From Terriglobales bacterium (GTDB lineage Bacteria; Acidobacteriota; Terriglobia; Terriglobales; Acidobacteriaceae): DNA of 64,000 nt. The notes below the pieces were generated by a model, which was not told where the DNA came from, did not search any database, and saw only the letters and a list, made by a program, of their open reading frames with translations. The stretch's first letter is position 1, and each line of letters opens with the position of its first letter. Of this stretch, positions 25,790 through 35,479 are shown one piece after another. The stretch covers positions 1 through 64,000 of the forward strand of contig DATMAB010000025.1 in NCBI GenBank assembly GCA_035573675.1, given 5' to 3'. Both the position numbers and the translations under genes were made by a program.

Positions 25790-25906
25790 GTAGCATTACG
25801 GCGCGTACTCACTGAGCAGCGCGTCCCCGGCCCGGTTCGATAGGGAACGGCCGAGGGCTTCGCACCAGACAGCCCGGCCTGTGCGGCTGGCGCAGGCCGG
25901 GTTTTT
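25790..25906 (+). ncRNA. Candidate small RNA with intrinsic terminator
   Basis: About 115 bases of GC-rich sequence with pairing potential (for example GCCC-GGGC around 25832-25860) end in a strong intrinsic terminator at 25873-25906. TAGCAT at 25791-25796 is the only -10-like element and no good -35 is present. The RNA would lie downstream of the rpoD stop and might instead be the end of the rpoD transcript. I cannot match it to a known RNA family. Confidence 0.3.
25873..25906 (+). terminator. Rho-independent terminator
   Basis: Arms CCCGGCCTG and CAGGCCGGG (extended by TGC/GCG pairs) close a small loop and are followed by five T residues at 25902-25906. It is one of the clearest intrinsic terminators in the window and stops transcription before the dnaB promoter region. 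Confidence 0.85.
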
Positions 25907-26027
25907 GTCGGCTGTCATCGCCGGACTTCCGCAGGGGGCTTCTTTTGAGAGCGTTTCATCCGAAGTTACTGGTTTCTTTTGGCATTTTTTGCTTGTAATA
26001 TTGGTTTCGTAAATTCTTCGCCCCTGC

Positions 26028-27383
26028 ATGGCGACGCTCGACCAAAGCCTCGACCGCGGTCTCCCGGCCAGCGCCGACGCCGAACGCTCGGTGTTGGGCG
26101 CCATCCTGCTGGATAACTTCGCCTACAACCAGGCCGCCGAGGTCCTGCGCGCCGAGGACTTCTCCCTCGATTCGCATCGCCGCATTTACGCCCGCATGAT
26201 GGACCTGAACGAGTCGGGCCGGCCCATTGATCTCGTCACTCTGAGCGAAGAGCTCGCCCGCCGCAAGGAACTGGAGGCAGTGGGCGGCGCCGCCTACATC
26301 TCCTCGCTCACTGACGGCGTACCCCGCCGCACCTCCATCGAGCATCACGTGCGCATCGTGCGCGATAAGGCCATGCTGCGCGGCCTCATTCACGCCGCCA
26401 ACAGCGCCATCGCCCGAGCTCTGGAGCAGGCCGATCCCGCCGAAGAGGTTCTGGACGCCGCTGAAACCGCCATCTTCCAACTCTCCGACCAGCGCATCAG
26501 CCGCGGTTTTTCCGGCATCACCGAGATTGTCCGTGACTCCTTCGGCTCCATCGACGCCCTCTACCAGCGCGGCCAGCGCATCACCGGCCTCGAAACCTAC
26601 TACGAGGATCTCGACGGCCTCACCAGCGGCCTGCAGCCTTCCGAACTCATCATCCTCGCCGCCCGGCCCTCCATGGGCAAGACGGCGCTGGCCATCAATA
26701 TCGCCGAGAATGCCGCCGTGCGCGGCGGCAAGGCCGTGGGCATCTTCTCGCTGGAGATGTCGCGCGAAGCTCTGCTCCTGCGCCTCCTCTGTTCGCAAGC
26801 CCACGTGGATTCGCACAAGCTGCGCACCGGCTTCCTCGGCCGGGACGACTTCAAGCAGTTGGCCGACGCGCTGGGCCGCCTGGCCGAGGCGCCCATCTTC
26901 ATCGACGACACTCCCGGCATCTCCCTGCACGAGATGCGCGCCAAGGCCCGCCGCCTGCAGCAGTCCCAGGGACGGCTCGACCTCATCGTCGTGGATTACC
27001 TGCAGCTCATGTCCGCGGGCGCCGGCCGTCGCTATGAGAACCGTACCCAGGAAGTCTCGGCCATCTCCCGCGGCCTCAAGGGGCTGGCCAAGGAACTGCG
27101 TGTGCCCGTGCTGGCCCTCTCCCAGCTCAGCCGCGCCCCCGAAAGCCGCGGCGGCGACCATCGCCCGCAGCTTTCCGACCTGCGCGAGTCGGGCTCCATC
27201 GAGCAGGATGCCGACGTCGTCATGTTCATCTTCCGCGAAGAGGTCTATAAGCCCGACAATCCCGACCTCGACGGCCTGGCCGAACTCATCATCGCCAAGC
27301 AACGCAACGGCCCCACCGGGAAGGTCAACCTGGTCTTCTTGAAGAAGTCCACCCGCTTTGAATCGCGGGCAAGCGAAGGCTAG
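26028..27383 (+). CDS. dnaB: Replicative DNA helicase DnaB
   Basis: DnaB is the hexameric replication-fork helicase and binds DnaG. The 451-residue protein has the N-terminal domain (PASADAERSVLGAILLDN), then a RecA-type ATPase: Walker A ARPSMGKTALAINIA, the SLEMSREALLLRLL strand, Walker B LIVVDYLQLM, and the Arg-finger-like region SQLSRAPESRGG followed by SDLRESGSIEQDADVVMF. The C-terminal end NGPTGKVNLVFLKKSTRFESR is typical. No intein is visible. It lies close to dnaG and rpoD. The ATG at 26028 has no strong Shine-Dalgarno. Confidence 0.97.
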   Translation: MATLDQSLDRGLPASADAERSVLGAILLDNFAYNQAAEVLRAEDFSLDSHRRIYARMMDLNESGRPIDLVTLSEELARRKELEAVGGAAYISSLTDGVPRRTSIEHHVRIVRDKAMLRGLIHAANSAIARALEQADPAEEVLDAAETAIFQLSDQRISRGFSGITEIVRDSFGSIDALYQRGQRITGLETYYEDLDGLTSGLQPSELIILAARPSMGKTALAINIAENAAVRGGKAVGIFSLEMSREALLLRLLCSQAHVDSHKLRTGFLGRDDFKQLADALGRLAEAPIFIDDTPGISLHEMRAKARRLQQSQGRLDLIVVDYLQLMSAGAGRRYENRTQEVSAISRGLKGLAKELRVPVLALSQLSRAPESRGGDHRPQLSDLRESGSIEQDADVVMFIFREEVYKPDNPDLDGLAELIIAKQRNGPTGKVNLVFLKKSTRFESRASEG

Positions 27384-27495
27384 CCCTGTTCACTGCCTAG
27401 GCTCCGCCCGCCGACTCCGGGGTTCGCGGAAACGTTATAATCAGACTGCTCGGCAGCCGTTTCTCTCCGCTCCGCATCTCCTGACTTAGCGTCTC

Positions 27496-28644
27496 ATGGA
27501 GTCCCGACCCACCTGGGCTGAAGTCTCGCTTCCCGCGCTGCGGCACAATTACTGCGCGGTGCGCGACTACGTCGCGCCGGCCACGGTCTGCGCTGTTCTC
27601 AAGGCCGATGCCTACGGCCACGGCGCCGTCGAGTGCGCGGAAGCCCTGGAATCCGAAGGCGCCACCTGGTTCGGCGTCACCTCCACCGGCGAAGGCGTCG
27701 AGCTTCGCCAGGCGGGCGTCAAGGCCCGCATCCTCCTGATGACCGGCTTCTGGCAGGGCGAGGAGGAAGATGTTCTGCGCTACGACCTCACCCCCGCGGT
27801 CTGGGAGCCCTTCCATCTCGAGCTGCTCGATCGCGCCGCCCTCAAGTTCAACCCCAAGGGCAAAGCGATTCCCGTCCACCTCAAGGTGGATACCGGCATG
27901 ACCCGCCTCGGCATCGCCTGGGAAGGCTCCGAAGGCATGGTCGAACTGCTCAAGTCCTTTCCTCGTCTCACGCTCGAGGGTGTGGCCACGCACCTGGCAT
28001 CCTCGGAAGTGGTCGGCGCCGCCGACGTCGAGCTGCAAAGCCGCCGTTTCGACCAGGTTCTGCAGGCGCTGGCCGGGCGCGGATGTTCGCCCAGGTACGT
28101 GCACATGGCCAACAGCGCCGCTGTAGCTCTCCGCCGGGCCGCCTGGAAGACCATGGTTCGCCCGGGCCTCTGTCTTTATGGCTACTTCCTCAAGTTTCGC
28201 TGCCCCGATGGCAAGGCCGCGGATTCCCCCCTGCCCTTCGCGCCGGAGCCGGTCCTCTCCTGGAAGACGCGCATCCTCACCCTGCGTGATGTTCTGGCCG
28301 GCCAGGCCCTGGGCTATGGCGGCACTTATGTGACGCCGGGACCATCCCGCATCGCCGTGCTTCCGGTGGGCTACGCCGATGGCCTCAACCGCCAGCTCTC
28401 CAACCGCGGCCGGGTTGTCGTCCGCGGCCAGTACGCCCGTATCGTCGGCAACATCTCGATGGATATCACTCTGATTGACGTCACCCACATTCCCGGCGCT
28501 GCCGTTGGCGACGAAGTCGTCCTGCTGGGCCGCAATGGCGGGCTCTCCGTCAGCCCCCACGAACACGCCGCCATTGCCGCCACCGTGCCCTACGAGATCC
28601 TCTGTGCCATCTCCAAGCGCGTGCCGCGCCGCTATCGGAAATAG
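27496..28644 (+). CDS. alr: Alanine racemase
   Basis: Alr interconverts L- and D-alanine for peptidoglycan. The 382-residue PLP enzyme has the Schiff-base Lys36 in AVLKADAYGHGAVE, the barrel motifs KVDTGMTRLGI and HMANSAAV, and the C-terminal domain catalytic Tyr in ALGYGGTYVTP. GYADGLNRQLSNRG and VGNISMDITLIDV complete the signature. It begins about 110 bases after dnaB, and the kinase-TPR gene follows about 80 bases later on the same strand. Start ATG 27496 fits the family N-terminus (RPTWAEVSLPALRHNY). Confidence 0.96.
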   Translation: MESRPTWAEVSLPALRHNYCAVRDYVAPATVCAVLKADAYGHGAVECAEALESEGATWFGVTSTGEGVELRQAGVKARILLMTGFWQGEEEDVLRYDLTPAVWEPFHLELLDRAALKFNPKGKAIPVHLKVDTGMTRLGIAWEGSEGMVELLKSFPRLTLEGVATHLASSEVVGAADVELQSRRFDQVLQALAGRGCSPRYVHMANSAAVALRRAAWKTMVRPGLCLYGYFLKFRCPDGKAADSPLPFAPEPVLSWKTRILTLRDVLAGQALGYGGTYVTPGPSRIAVLPVGYADGLNRQLSNRGRVVVRGQYARIVGNISMDITLIDVTHIPGAAVGDEVVLLGRNGGLSVSPHEHAAIAATVPYEILCAISKRVPRRYRK

Positions 28645-28725
28645 CCTCCAGCGATTGTTTCCCGGCGAGACGGGGAGTACGATGACGACATTCGGGGGCA
28701 CGCGACCTGCCGTGTGCTGGCCTCC

Positions 28726-31700
28726 ATGGTGGCCCCACAGAGAAAACCGGTGGACCTTCACTCCAGCGAAGACCTGGCAGGCTCGACCGTAGGCCGCTAC
28801 CTGGTGCGGGAGCGCCTGGGTGTCGGCGGTATGGGCGAGGTCTATCGCGCCGAGGACCCCACTCTGAAGCGCCCCGTCGCCCTCAAGCGCCTGGCCGCGC
28901 GTTTGCGCGCCGATCCCCACTATCGCCGCCGTTTCCTCAGCGAGGCCGAGCGCGCCTCCGCCCTGAACTGCGGTTCGATAGCCTCCATCTATGACGTCGT
29001 CGAGAAGGGCGACCAGGTCTTCCTGGTCATGGAGTACGTCGAGGGCGTTACCCTGCGCCGCCGGCTGCGGGAGTCCATACCGCTGTCCGAGTTCTACCGT
29101 ATCGCCGAACAGTGCCTGGAGGCCCTGGTGGCCGCCCACGAGAAGGGCATCATCCACCGTGACATCAAGCCGGAAAATATCATGCTCACCCCGACCGGCG
29201 AGGTGAAGGTGCTCGACTTCGGGCTGGCGCGCCGCCAACTGCTCTCCGAGGAGACCCTCGATAGCTCCCAGCTCACCAGTCACACCTCGAACCTGGCGGG
29301 CACGCCCGGCTACATGGCGCCGGAGCTGCTTCTGGAATCCGACCCCGGGCCGCGCACCGATATTTTTTCTCTCGGCGTGGTCTTCTTCGAGATGCTCCAC
29401 CGCCGCCATCCCTTCCTTACCCGCAAGCTGGTAGTGGGAGACGGGCAGATCCTGGGAGAGGAATCCGTCACCACCCACAGCGTGCGCGTGCCGGCGGCCC
29501 TAGAGGCCCTCATCAAGCGCATGCTGGCCAAGGACCCCGACGCCCGGCTGAGCTCCGCGCGCGAAGCCCTGACCGAATTGCGCGCCATCGAGCAGGGCGC
29601 CACTCTGCCGGTCGTGCCCGCCGGCATCACCATCCAGTTGCGCACCCGGTTCCTGAAGGTGGCGGCGATCGTGCTGGCGGCGGTGGTGGTAGGCGTCGTG
29701 GCCTGGCAGTTCCGCAGGCCGCCCGTGCCTCCCGAGCGCATCCGCGTCGCGGTGCTGCCCTTCAGCAACCAGACCGGCAACGCCGCGCTCGAGCGCTTCC
29801 GCATGACCCTCACCCACATGCTGGTGCTCGACCTCACTGGTTCGCCCAACGTCCAGGTGCTGCCCTATGAGCGTCTGTTGGAACTGAGCCGTGGCTTCGA
29901 GGCCGGCGGCAAGGATATCTATCAGCCCGAAGCCATCAAGACCGTGGCCGATTATTCCGGCTCCCGTTATGTCGTCGTGCCCTCCATGTTCGCCGCCGGC
30001 AACATGCTGCGCCTCTCCGCTGAATTTCGTGACGTGCGCACCGGCGAGACCGTGGCCGCCGCCAAAGCCGAGCGCGCCCTCTCCGGTTCACCCGAGGAGA
30101 CCTTCTACGCCATGCAGGATGAGCTTGCGGACAGCATCCAGGACTACTTCAAACGCGTCGGCCCCGGACAAACCTACGAAGCCCGGCCTCCCACCGGACG
30201 TCCGCGCACCGTCACCGCCGCCTTCAACTACACCGAGGCCAAGAACGCCCTCGCCCAGGGCAACACTGCACGCGCCCTCGGCTTCCTGCAGCGCGCCATT
30301 GATGAGGACCCGGACTTCGCCCTCGCCTACGCCCGCATGAGCCAGGTGTACGGGGCGCTCGGCTACGACGACCGTGCCCGCGAGCCTGCGGAAAAAGCCA
30401 GCCAGTTGATCCGGGGCGAGACCCCCGTCGTGGATGCGTTGCTCATCCAGGCCAACCTGGCCGAGCGCAACTACGACTACTCGCTGGCGGAACAGAAGTA
30501 CCAGGAACTCATCCGCCTCTACCCCGATGATCCTGATGCGCTCGCCGGCCTCGCCGCGGTGCACATCAACCAGGTGCGCTACGCGGCTGCCATCTCGCGC
30601 TACCTGGAAGCGCTCCGGCTCGATCCCAATTACGTGGTCGTGCACCAGAGATTGAGCTGGCTCTACACCCGTACCGGCGACCTGGCCAGGGCGGTCGAGC
30701 ACGGCCAGCGCGCCGTCGAACTCTGCCGTGCGATCAACAATCGCGAAGGTGAAGTAGACGCTTTGCTCAATCTCGGCGAGATCTACCGGGTCAAGGGAGA
30801 TGCCGCCAAGGCCTGGGAGACTGCGCAGGACGCCTCCCGCGTGGCGCAGTCGCTGGGCTATGAGGCCTCCTTGTTGGCCACGGAAAAGTTCCTCGGCGAC
30901 GTCCTGGCTTCACAGGGAAAACTGGAGGAAGCCCGCCGCCACTATCTTCCCGTTATCGAAACCGGCGCCGAGGTGCGCAACAATCGGTTTCAGGCTCAAA
31001 CCCTCATGAACATCGGCGTCACCTACTGGAACCAGGGTGACCTTGCCAAAGCCAGGGACTACTTCGAGCAGAGTCTCGCGCAATGGCGGCGTTATGGCGA
31101 GTACCGCGACGTGCCGGCACTCCGCCAGCGCGCTCAGCTTCTCGCCAACTTCGGCGCTCTCCTCATGCAGTCCGGTCCCGACCCCGAGCGCGGTGCGCGT
31201 TACGCGCAGGAGGCGCTTTCCCTGTTTCGGACCATGGGCGAAACCTATTGGGAGGCGCTCAGCTTGAGGAATCTCGGCACGCACAGCCTGAACGCCGGCT
31301 CCTTCCAGCAGGCCAACCAGTCGCTTCAACAGGCCCGCGATCTTTTCCAGAAGGTGCAGGCCGGCCCCCAGGTCACTCAGGCCACTTACTTCCAGGCGAG
31401 CGCATTCTTTTACCAGAATCGCTATCAGCTGGCTCGCCTGGCCGCCGATGCCGCCCTGGCACAGGCTCGGGAGGCGAAGCACCCCTTTCAGGTCCCCAAC
31501 GTGGAACTCCTGAGCGGCTGGATCTATCTGCGTTTGGGCGACACCGCGCGCGCTCGTTCGCTGTTGGAGGAGGCGCTGCAAGCGGCCCTGAAGGGCGGGT
31601 ACGGCGAGCTCCTTCCGGACGCCTATGCGGCACTGGGCGAACTGCATCTCGAACTCGGCGACCGTGGTCGCGCGCGCTCCTACTGGCAAAAGGGCGCAGT

Positions 31701-32169
31701 CCTCTGGAAGGAGCCCAGCGTTTCTGAGGCTTCCATCGAAGCACGGTCGAATCTGGGATTGCTTCTTGCCGAAGAAGGCACCGCAGATCGCGGCCTGGCG
31801 GAATGTCGCGCCGCCTTGCAGGGCGCGCGCCGCCTCCAGCACTACCACACCATCGCACGCGCCACGCTCAACCTGGCTCAAGTGCACCTCTTGCGTCATG
31901 AAGCCAAAATGGCGCTGGAAGTCCTGAACCCGCTCCTTTCTGCGCAGGCTGACCTGGGCGGCGAATGGCAGGCCCGAGCCTGGTTCTTGCAGGCCCAGGC
32001 GCTTGCAAATCTGGGCCAAAAGGAGCAGGCTGGTGCGGCTCGGCAGCGCGCCCGGGAGGCTATTCTGCAGTTGCAGCGCGAGTTGGATCCCGCCGACCGC
32101 CAGGGCTTCGCTTCCCGCCGCGATGTCCGCGCGATCCTCGAGGAGCCGCCCCTCCGGCGCGCCTCCTGA
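28726..32169 (+). CDS. Membrane Ser/Thr protein kinase with TPR domain
   Basis: This protein of about 1147 residues starts with a full Hanks-type kinase domain: glycine loop [13 protein letters not shown], the ATP-contacting Lys in VALKRLA, catalytic loop [17 protein letters not shown] and [16 protein letters not shown] single membrane segment ([19 protein letters not shown], about residues 305-325) follows. An adenylate-cyclase-type TolB-like N-terminal region ([15 protein letters not shown]) and more than ten TPR repeats make up the rest. The sensor part would lie outside the membrane. Such TPR-bearing kinases are abundant in Acidobacteriota. I use ATG 28726; an in-frame GTG at 28714 is an alternative. 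Two small proteins of unknown function follow. Confidence 0.92.
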   Translation: MVAPQRKPVDLHSSEDLAGSTVGRYLVRERLGVGGMGEVYRAEDPTLKRPVALKRLAARLRADPHYRRRFLSEAERASALNCGSIASIYDVVEKGDQVFLVMEYVEGVTLRRRLRESIPLSEFYRIAEQCLEALVAAHEKGIIHRDIKPENIMLTPTGEVKVLDFGLARRQLLSEETLDSSQLTSHTSNLAGTPGYMAPELLLESDPGPRTDIFSLGVVFFEMLHRRHPFLTRKLVVGDGQILGEESVTTHSVRVPAALEALIKRMLAKDPDARLSSAREALTELRAIEQGATLPVVPAGITIQLRTRFLKVAAIVLAAVVVGVVAWQFRRPPVPPERIRVAVLPFSNQTGNAALERFRMTLTHMLVLDLTGSPNVQVLPYERLLELSRGFEAGGKDIYQPEAIKTVADYSGSRYVVVPSMFAAGNMLRLSAEFRDVRTGETVAAAKAERALSGSPEETFYAMQDELADSIQDYFKRVGPGQTYEARPPTGRPRTVTAAFNYTEAKNALAQGNTARALGFLQRAIDEDPDFALAYARMSQVYGALGYDDRAREPAEKASQLIRGETPVVDALLIQANLAERNYDYSLAEQKYQELIRLYPDDPDALAGLAAVHINQVRYAAAISRYLEALRLDPNYVVVHQRLSWLYTRTGDLARAVEHGQRAVELCRAINNREGEVDALLNLGEIYRVKGDAAKAWETAQDASRVAQSLGYEASLLATEKFLGDVLASQGKLEEARRHYLPVIETGAEVRNNRFQAQTLMNIGVTYWNQGDLAKARDYFEQSLAQWRRYGEYRDVPALRQRAQLLANFGALLMQSGPDPERGARYAQEALSLFRTMGETYWEALSLRNLGTHSLNAGSFQQANQSLQQARDLFQKVQAGPQVTQATYFQASAFFYQNRYQLARLAADAALAQAREAKHPFQVPNVELLSGWIYLRLGDTARARSLLEEALQAALKGGYGELLPDAYAALGELHLELGDRGRARSYWQKGAVLWKEPSVSEASIEARSNLGLLLAEEGTADRGLAECRAALQGARRLQHYHTIARATLNLAQVHLLRHEAKMALEVLNPLLSAQADLGGEWQARAWFLQAQALANLGQKEQAGAARQRAREAILQLQRELDPADRQGFASRRDVRAILEEPPLRRAS

Positions 32170-32224
32170 ACCGTTATCATTACCGGCCTCTTAGTAAATC
32201 TCAGCGAGCCAAGGAGAGTGCTTT

Positions 32225-32536
32225 ATGCCAGGTGGGACAGGAGAGATCGGCGGCGGTAGCTGCAACGTGAGCTTCCGATGTCCGGGCGTAAGACCCGCGT
32301 GGAGACCCCACGGCGGCAACCCGAACCCTGTGGGTGCAGCTGGCGATGCTGCCGAACTTGAGGATACGGCGCAGGCGTGTCCCTTCGACGTTCTGGTCAC
32401 TTTCCCAGACAAGACGGCGCGAATCGTCACCGTGGACAGAGGCAAAAAGATCACGTTTCATTGGCCGTGGCCCCCGGCGGCCTCCACGGCAAAGCGCAAG
32501 CCAAAAGCGAAAGGTAAGCGCCGGCGTTCCAAGTGA
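32225..32536 (+). CDS. Small protein of unknown function, paralogue 1 (GEIGGGSC type)
   Basis: The 103-residue protein begins MPGGTGEIGGGSCNVSFRC, then a Gly/Asn-rich turn, ACPFDVLVTFPDKTARI and KKITFHWPW. It ends with a basic Lys/Arg tail. AAGGAG lies 10 bases before the ATG. It shares start, two Cys and overall plan with the next gene (32577-32816), so the two arose by duplication. Alternating hydrophobic residues suggest a small beta sandwich. No signal peptide or known domain is seen. Position after the kinase-TPR gene suggests a functional link, for example as substrate or accessory protein, but I do not know the function. Confidence 0.75.
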   Translation: MPGGTGEIGGGSCNVSFRCPGVRPAWRPHGGNPNPVGAAGDAAELEDTAQACPFDVLVTFPDKTARIVTVDRGKKITFHWPWPPAASTAKRKPKAKGKRRRSK

Positions 32537-32576
32537 GAGTTTCCGGAGCAGGGTTCGACCAAAAGGAGAACGCAAT

Positions 32577-32816
32577 ATGCCAGGCAGCGGAGAAATCGGC
32601 GGCGGTAGTTGCACGGTAAAGTTTCGAGCCAATGGCGTAATACCCACGGCCAGTCCGAACGCTGGTGGGGATGCCGAAGTCTATGACAGCGGGCAGGGTT
32701 GTCCCTTTGACGTGATCATTACCGTCGGTAACAGTACTGGGCAGCCAACTCCACTGCAAGCCGGCAGGTACAAGGTTACGCTGAACGCAGGCGACGAGGT
32801 GAAGTTTAGGTTCTGA
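32577..32816 (+). CDS. Small protein of unknown function, paralogue 2 (GEIGGGSC type)
   Basis: This 79-residue protein begins MPGSGEIGGGSCTVKFRANG and includes GDAEVYDSGQGCPFDVIITV, an insertion rich in Thr/Pro/Gln, and ends YKVTLNAGDEVKFRF. Cys12 and Cys43 align with cysteines in the upstream paralogue. AAAAGGAG precedes the ATG at 32577. An open frame extending upstream to 32334 overlaps the other paralogue and is not used. It looks like a compact all-beta domain. No function is known to me. Confidence 0.78.
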   Translation: MPGSGEIGGGSCTVKFRANGVIPTASPNAGGDAEVYDSGQGCPFDVIITVGNSTGQPTPLQAGRYKVTLNAGDEVKFRF

Positions 32817-32851
32817 CGTTACGCCTTCTGTAGCGCTGCTATATTCATGGC

Positions 32852-33964
32852 GTGCCGCGCGGCCTCTACCGCCGCTGGATGCACGACTGGGAGACCCGCC
32901 TCACCACGCGGGACACCAATCGTGTCGTCCGCCCGTTCGAGCTGGGACTGGAGTGGACGCGTGGGTGGCCCCTTGCCAACGGCCACCCTCCCTCCGCCGG
33001 GCCCGGTCAGGAAGAGTTCCTGCGCGAACTCAACCGGCGCATTGTCGCCGAAAGCGACGTCTTCTTCTCCTATCAGACACCCCGCGACTTCCGCCTGGAG
33101 CGTCGTATCGCTGAACTTCATCCCACCGGCAACGGCCAGCCCCGCATCGCCTCCAGAGAGAGAAGGGAAGCGACCTTCCTGCGCTTCACCTCGCCCGTCT
33201 CCACGCCCCATGCGGAAAACAACCTGGTCTGCGCGCGCTGGTTCCCGGCCCGCGGCCGCCGGGCCGTGGTGGTGCTGCCGCAATGGAACTCGGATGCGGA
33301 AGGGCACAACGGGCTCTGCCGCATCCTGAATTTCGCCGGTGTTGCCGCCTTGCGGCTCAGCCTGCCCTATCACGATGTCCGCAAGCCGCCCGAGACCGAG
33401 CGCGCCGACTATGCCGTCAGTTCCAACGTGGCCCGCACCATCGACGCCGCCCGCCAGGCCGTCATCGACGTGCGCTGTTGCCTGGATTGGCTTGAGCGAC
33501 AGAACTACGACTGGCTGGGCGTCGTGGGCACCAGCCTTGGCTCCTGCTATGCCTTCCTGGCCACGGCGCACGAGCCCCGCCTGCGCGTTAACGTCTTCAA
33601 CCATGCCTCGCTGCATTTCGCCGACGTCATCTGGAGCGGCCAGTCCACCCGCCACATCCGCGCCGCTATCCCGGCTGATCTCACCCTCGACCGCCTGCGC
33701 AGCCTGTGGTCCGCCATCAGCCCCAGCTCTTACTTTGATAAGTTCGCAGAGCAGTCAGCGAAGAAGTCGCTCATCGTCTACGCGACGCACGACCTGACGT
33801 TCCTGCCCGAGGTCTCCCGAGCCATCATCGCCGAGTTCCGCCGCCGAAGGCTCGACCTCAGCGTCCGCGTCCTCCCCTGTGGCCACTACACCACCGGCGA
33901 AGCTCCCTTCAAATACCTTGACGCGTACTACATCGCCGCGTTTTTGGACCACGCGTTCGCCTGA
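32852..33964 (+). CDS. Alpha/beta hydrolase-like protein
   Basis: The 370-residue protein has an alpha/beta hydrolase core in its second half. A nucleophile elbow GTSLGS follows the strand LGVVG (near residue 230). A possible catalytic Asp lies in VYATHDLTFLP and a His in LPCGHYTTGEAP. Residues 1-120 form a distinctive N-terminal region (WMHDWETRLTTRDTNRVVRPFELGLEW). I see no signal peptide, so it should be cytosolic. The start GTG 32852 directly follows the paralogue gene by 35 bases, suggesting one transcript. The substrate is unknown. Confidence 0.8.
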   Translation: MPRGLYRRWMHDWETRLTTRDTNRVVRPFELGLEWTRGWPLANGHPPSAGPGQEEFLRELNRRIVAESDVFFSYQTPRDFRLERRIAELHPTGNGQPRIASRERREATFLRFTSPVSTPHAENNLVCARWFPARGRRAVVVLPQWNSDAEGHNGLCRILNFAGVAALRLSLPYHDVRKPPETERADYAVSSNVARTIDAARQAVIDVRCCLDWLERQNYDWLGVVGTSLGSCYAFLATAHEPRLRVNVFNHASLHFADVIWSGQSTRHIRAAIPADLTLDRLRSLWSAISPSSYFDKFAEQSAKKSLIVYATHDLTFLPEVSRAIIAEFRRRRLDLSVRVLPCGHYTTGEAPFKYLDAYYIAAFLDHAFA

Positions 33965-33994
33965 AAGATTGAAAGGGCGCAGCGCGCGCCCTCT

Positions 33995-34016
33995 GAGAAC
34001 CGAGAACTGAGAACTA
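33995..34016. repeat. Tandem word repeat at a gene end (GAGAACTGAGAACT type)
   Basis: Three copies of the GAGAAC(C/T)GA word, identical in type to that at 48-70, reach into the stop codon (34014-34016) of the minus-strand enoyl-CoA hydratase gene. Confidence 0.75.
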
Positions 34017-34805
34017 CTTGTTCTTCCACACCGGCTTTCTCTTCTCCACCACCGCCCTCAGCCCTTCCTGCACGTCCTCCAGCGCCATGAGCTGGTTGAG
34101 ATAGATGTCGTGCGACTTCTTCATGGCCTCGGCCAGCGGCAGGCCCATGGCGCTGCCGATCACCTTCTTGGTCATCTCCAGCACCGGCCCGGAGAACTCC
34201 CCGATCCGCGCCAGCACTTCGTTCACGGTCTTTTCCAGTTCCGTTTCCGGCACGACCTTGTTCACGAACCCGATGCGCAACGCATCTTCCGCGCTCATCC
34301 GTTCGCCGGTCAGGATCAGCTCGTACGTCTTCTTGGGGCCGATGAGCTGCGGCAGCATGACGGCGGCGAACGGCGGGAACACTCCCAGCTTCACCTCCGG
34401 CTGCGCGAACGACGCCTTGGGCGTGGCGATCACGATGTCGCCGAAGGCCACCAGTTCCGAACCCGCACCGATCGCCGGCCCGTTGACGACGACGATGAGC
34501 GGTTTCGAAATCTCGCCCACCGCGACAAACACGCGGTTGAATGCGTCCAGGGTCTGGAAGACGCGGTCGGGCTTGGAATCTTCCAGTCCGATGCCTGCCG
34601 AGAACAGTTTCTGCGACGAATCGACCAGAATGGCCTTGATGTCTCCGCGACCGTTCAGGCTCTCGATGCCTTCCGCCATCTCGGTCATCAGCGGCACTGT
34701 GAGCACGTTGTGCGGCGGGTTGTTCAACGTCAGGCGCGCGACGTAACTGCTGGTGTCGAAGCGGATGAATTTGAAGCCCTGCGCGGCTGGGGTCGCGGCA
34801 GCCAT
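34014..34805 (-). CDS. Enoyl-CoA hydratase/isomerase family protein
   Basis: The 263-residue crotonase-fold protein contains oxyanion-hole segments FSAGIGLEDS and VVNGPAIGAGSELVAFGD, plus SFAQPEVKLGVFPPFAAVMLPQLIG with the Glu of the catalytic region. The C-terminal helices follow (TGERMSAEDALRIGFVNKVVPE). It may be a hydratase, isomerase or a diverged member, and no partner enzymes are adjacent. I chose ATG 34805, preceded by GAGGTG, over the in-frame ATG at 34817. Its stop lies within a word-repeat array. Confidence 0.88.
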   Translation of the reverse strand: MAAATPAAQGFKFIRFDTSSYVARLTLNNPPHNVLTVPLMTEMAEGIESLNGRGDIKAILVDSSQKLFSAGIGLEDSKPDRVFQTLDAFNRVFVAVGEISKPLIVVVNGPAIGAGSELVAFGDIVIATPKASFAQPEVKLGVFPPFAAVMLPQLIGPKKTYELILTGERMSAEDALRIGFVNKVVPETELEKTVNEVLARIGEFSGPVLEMTKKVIGSAMGLPLAEAMKKSHDIYLNQLMALEDVQEGLRAVVEKRKPVWKNK

Positions 34806-34911
34806 AATGCACCTCACCTGGAAAGTTCCGGAGCGTGATTATCGTGCGAAACTCCGCCCCGGGCAAGCTCTCCCGTATCGGCAACGGCACCCGGCACGGT
34901 AGAATCACAGC

Positions 34912-35373
34912 ATGAAGATCGCCCTCGGCGCCGACCATGCGGGCTACGAGCTCAAGGAGCAGCTTCGCAAGCTGCTGGCGGATCGCGGCATCGAGGTCCG
35001 CGACCAGGGCACGAATTCCGCAGACTCCGTCGATTATCCCGACTACGCCCGCAAGGTTGCCGAGGAAGTGGCCGCGCATCGCGCTGACTTCGGCATCCTG
35101 GTGTGCGGCAGCGGCATCGGCATGGCCATAGCGGCCAACAAGGTACCCGGGGTGCGCGCCGCCCACGTTACCTCGGAGTACGAGGCCCAGGTCAGCCGCG
35201 AGCACAATGACGCCAATGTGCTCGCGCTCGGAGGACGCACGCTCGACCCCTCCACGGCCTGGAAGCTGGTCGAGAAATGGCTGGCAACGCCTTTCGCCGG
35301 CGGCCGCCACCAGCGCCGCGTCGAGAAGATTGCGCAAATCGAGAAAGAGGAACTGCTGGCTGAAAAGAAGTGA
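34912..35373 (+). CDS. rpiB: Ribose-5-phosphate isomerase B
   Basis: RpiB interconverts ribose 5-phosphate and ribulose 5-phosphate in the pentose phosphate pathway. The 153-residue protein has the RpiB/LacA pattern: KIALGADHAGYELKEQL, NSADSVDYPDYARKVAEEV, the catalytic Cys in LVCGSGIGMAIAANKVPGVRAA, and HNDANVLALGGRTLDP. The C-terminal extension is short and charged. It is followed by a word repeat and glyA. Pairing of rpiB with glyA is a common arrangement in many bacteria. Confidence 0.96.
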   Translation: MKIALGADHAGYELKEQLRKLLADRGIEVRDQGTNSADSVDYPDYARKVAEEVAAHRADFGILVCGSGIGMAIAANKVPGVRAAHVTSEYEAQVSREHNDANVLALGGRTLDPSTAWKLVEKWLATPFAGGRHQRRVEKIAQIEKEELLAEKK

Positions 35374-35408
35374 TTTGGGTTACCGACGCGACTGCGGTTT
35401 CGCCTTCT

Positions 35409-35475
35409 AGCGAGTAGCTAGGAGCTAGAAGCTAAGAGCCAATAGCCAAAAGCCAAGAGCCAAGAGCCAAGAGCG
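35409..35475. repeat. Tandem word repeat before glyA
   Basis: TAGCTAGGAGCTAGAAGCTA-type units are followed by at least five AAGAGCCAA-type units, ending 5 bases before the glyA ATG. The same two word types occur in the same order at 519-582. Confidence 0.8.
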
Positions 35476-35479
35476 CTTC

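Larger units (their letters stand above)
25543..26027. other. Intergenic region between rpoD and dnaB
   Basis: No convincing gene is present in these 485 bases. It contains a GTCATCCTGAGCGAG element (25560-25637), a terminated candidate small RNA (near 25790-25906), and an AT-richer stretch (25965-26015, with TAATAT and TAAATT hexamers) that probably holds the dnaB promoter. The short minus-strand frame at 25796-26104 overlaps the terminator hairpin and is rejected. Confidence 0.6.

Noticed and set aside
25796-26104. Minus-strand frame between rpoD and dnaB
   Set aside because: It runs through an intrinsic terminator and the dnaB start region and has no ribosome binding site.
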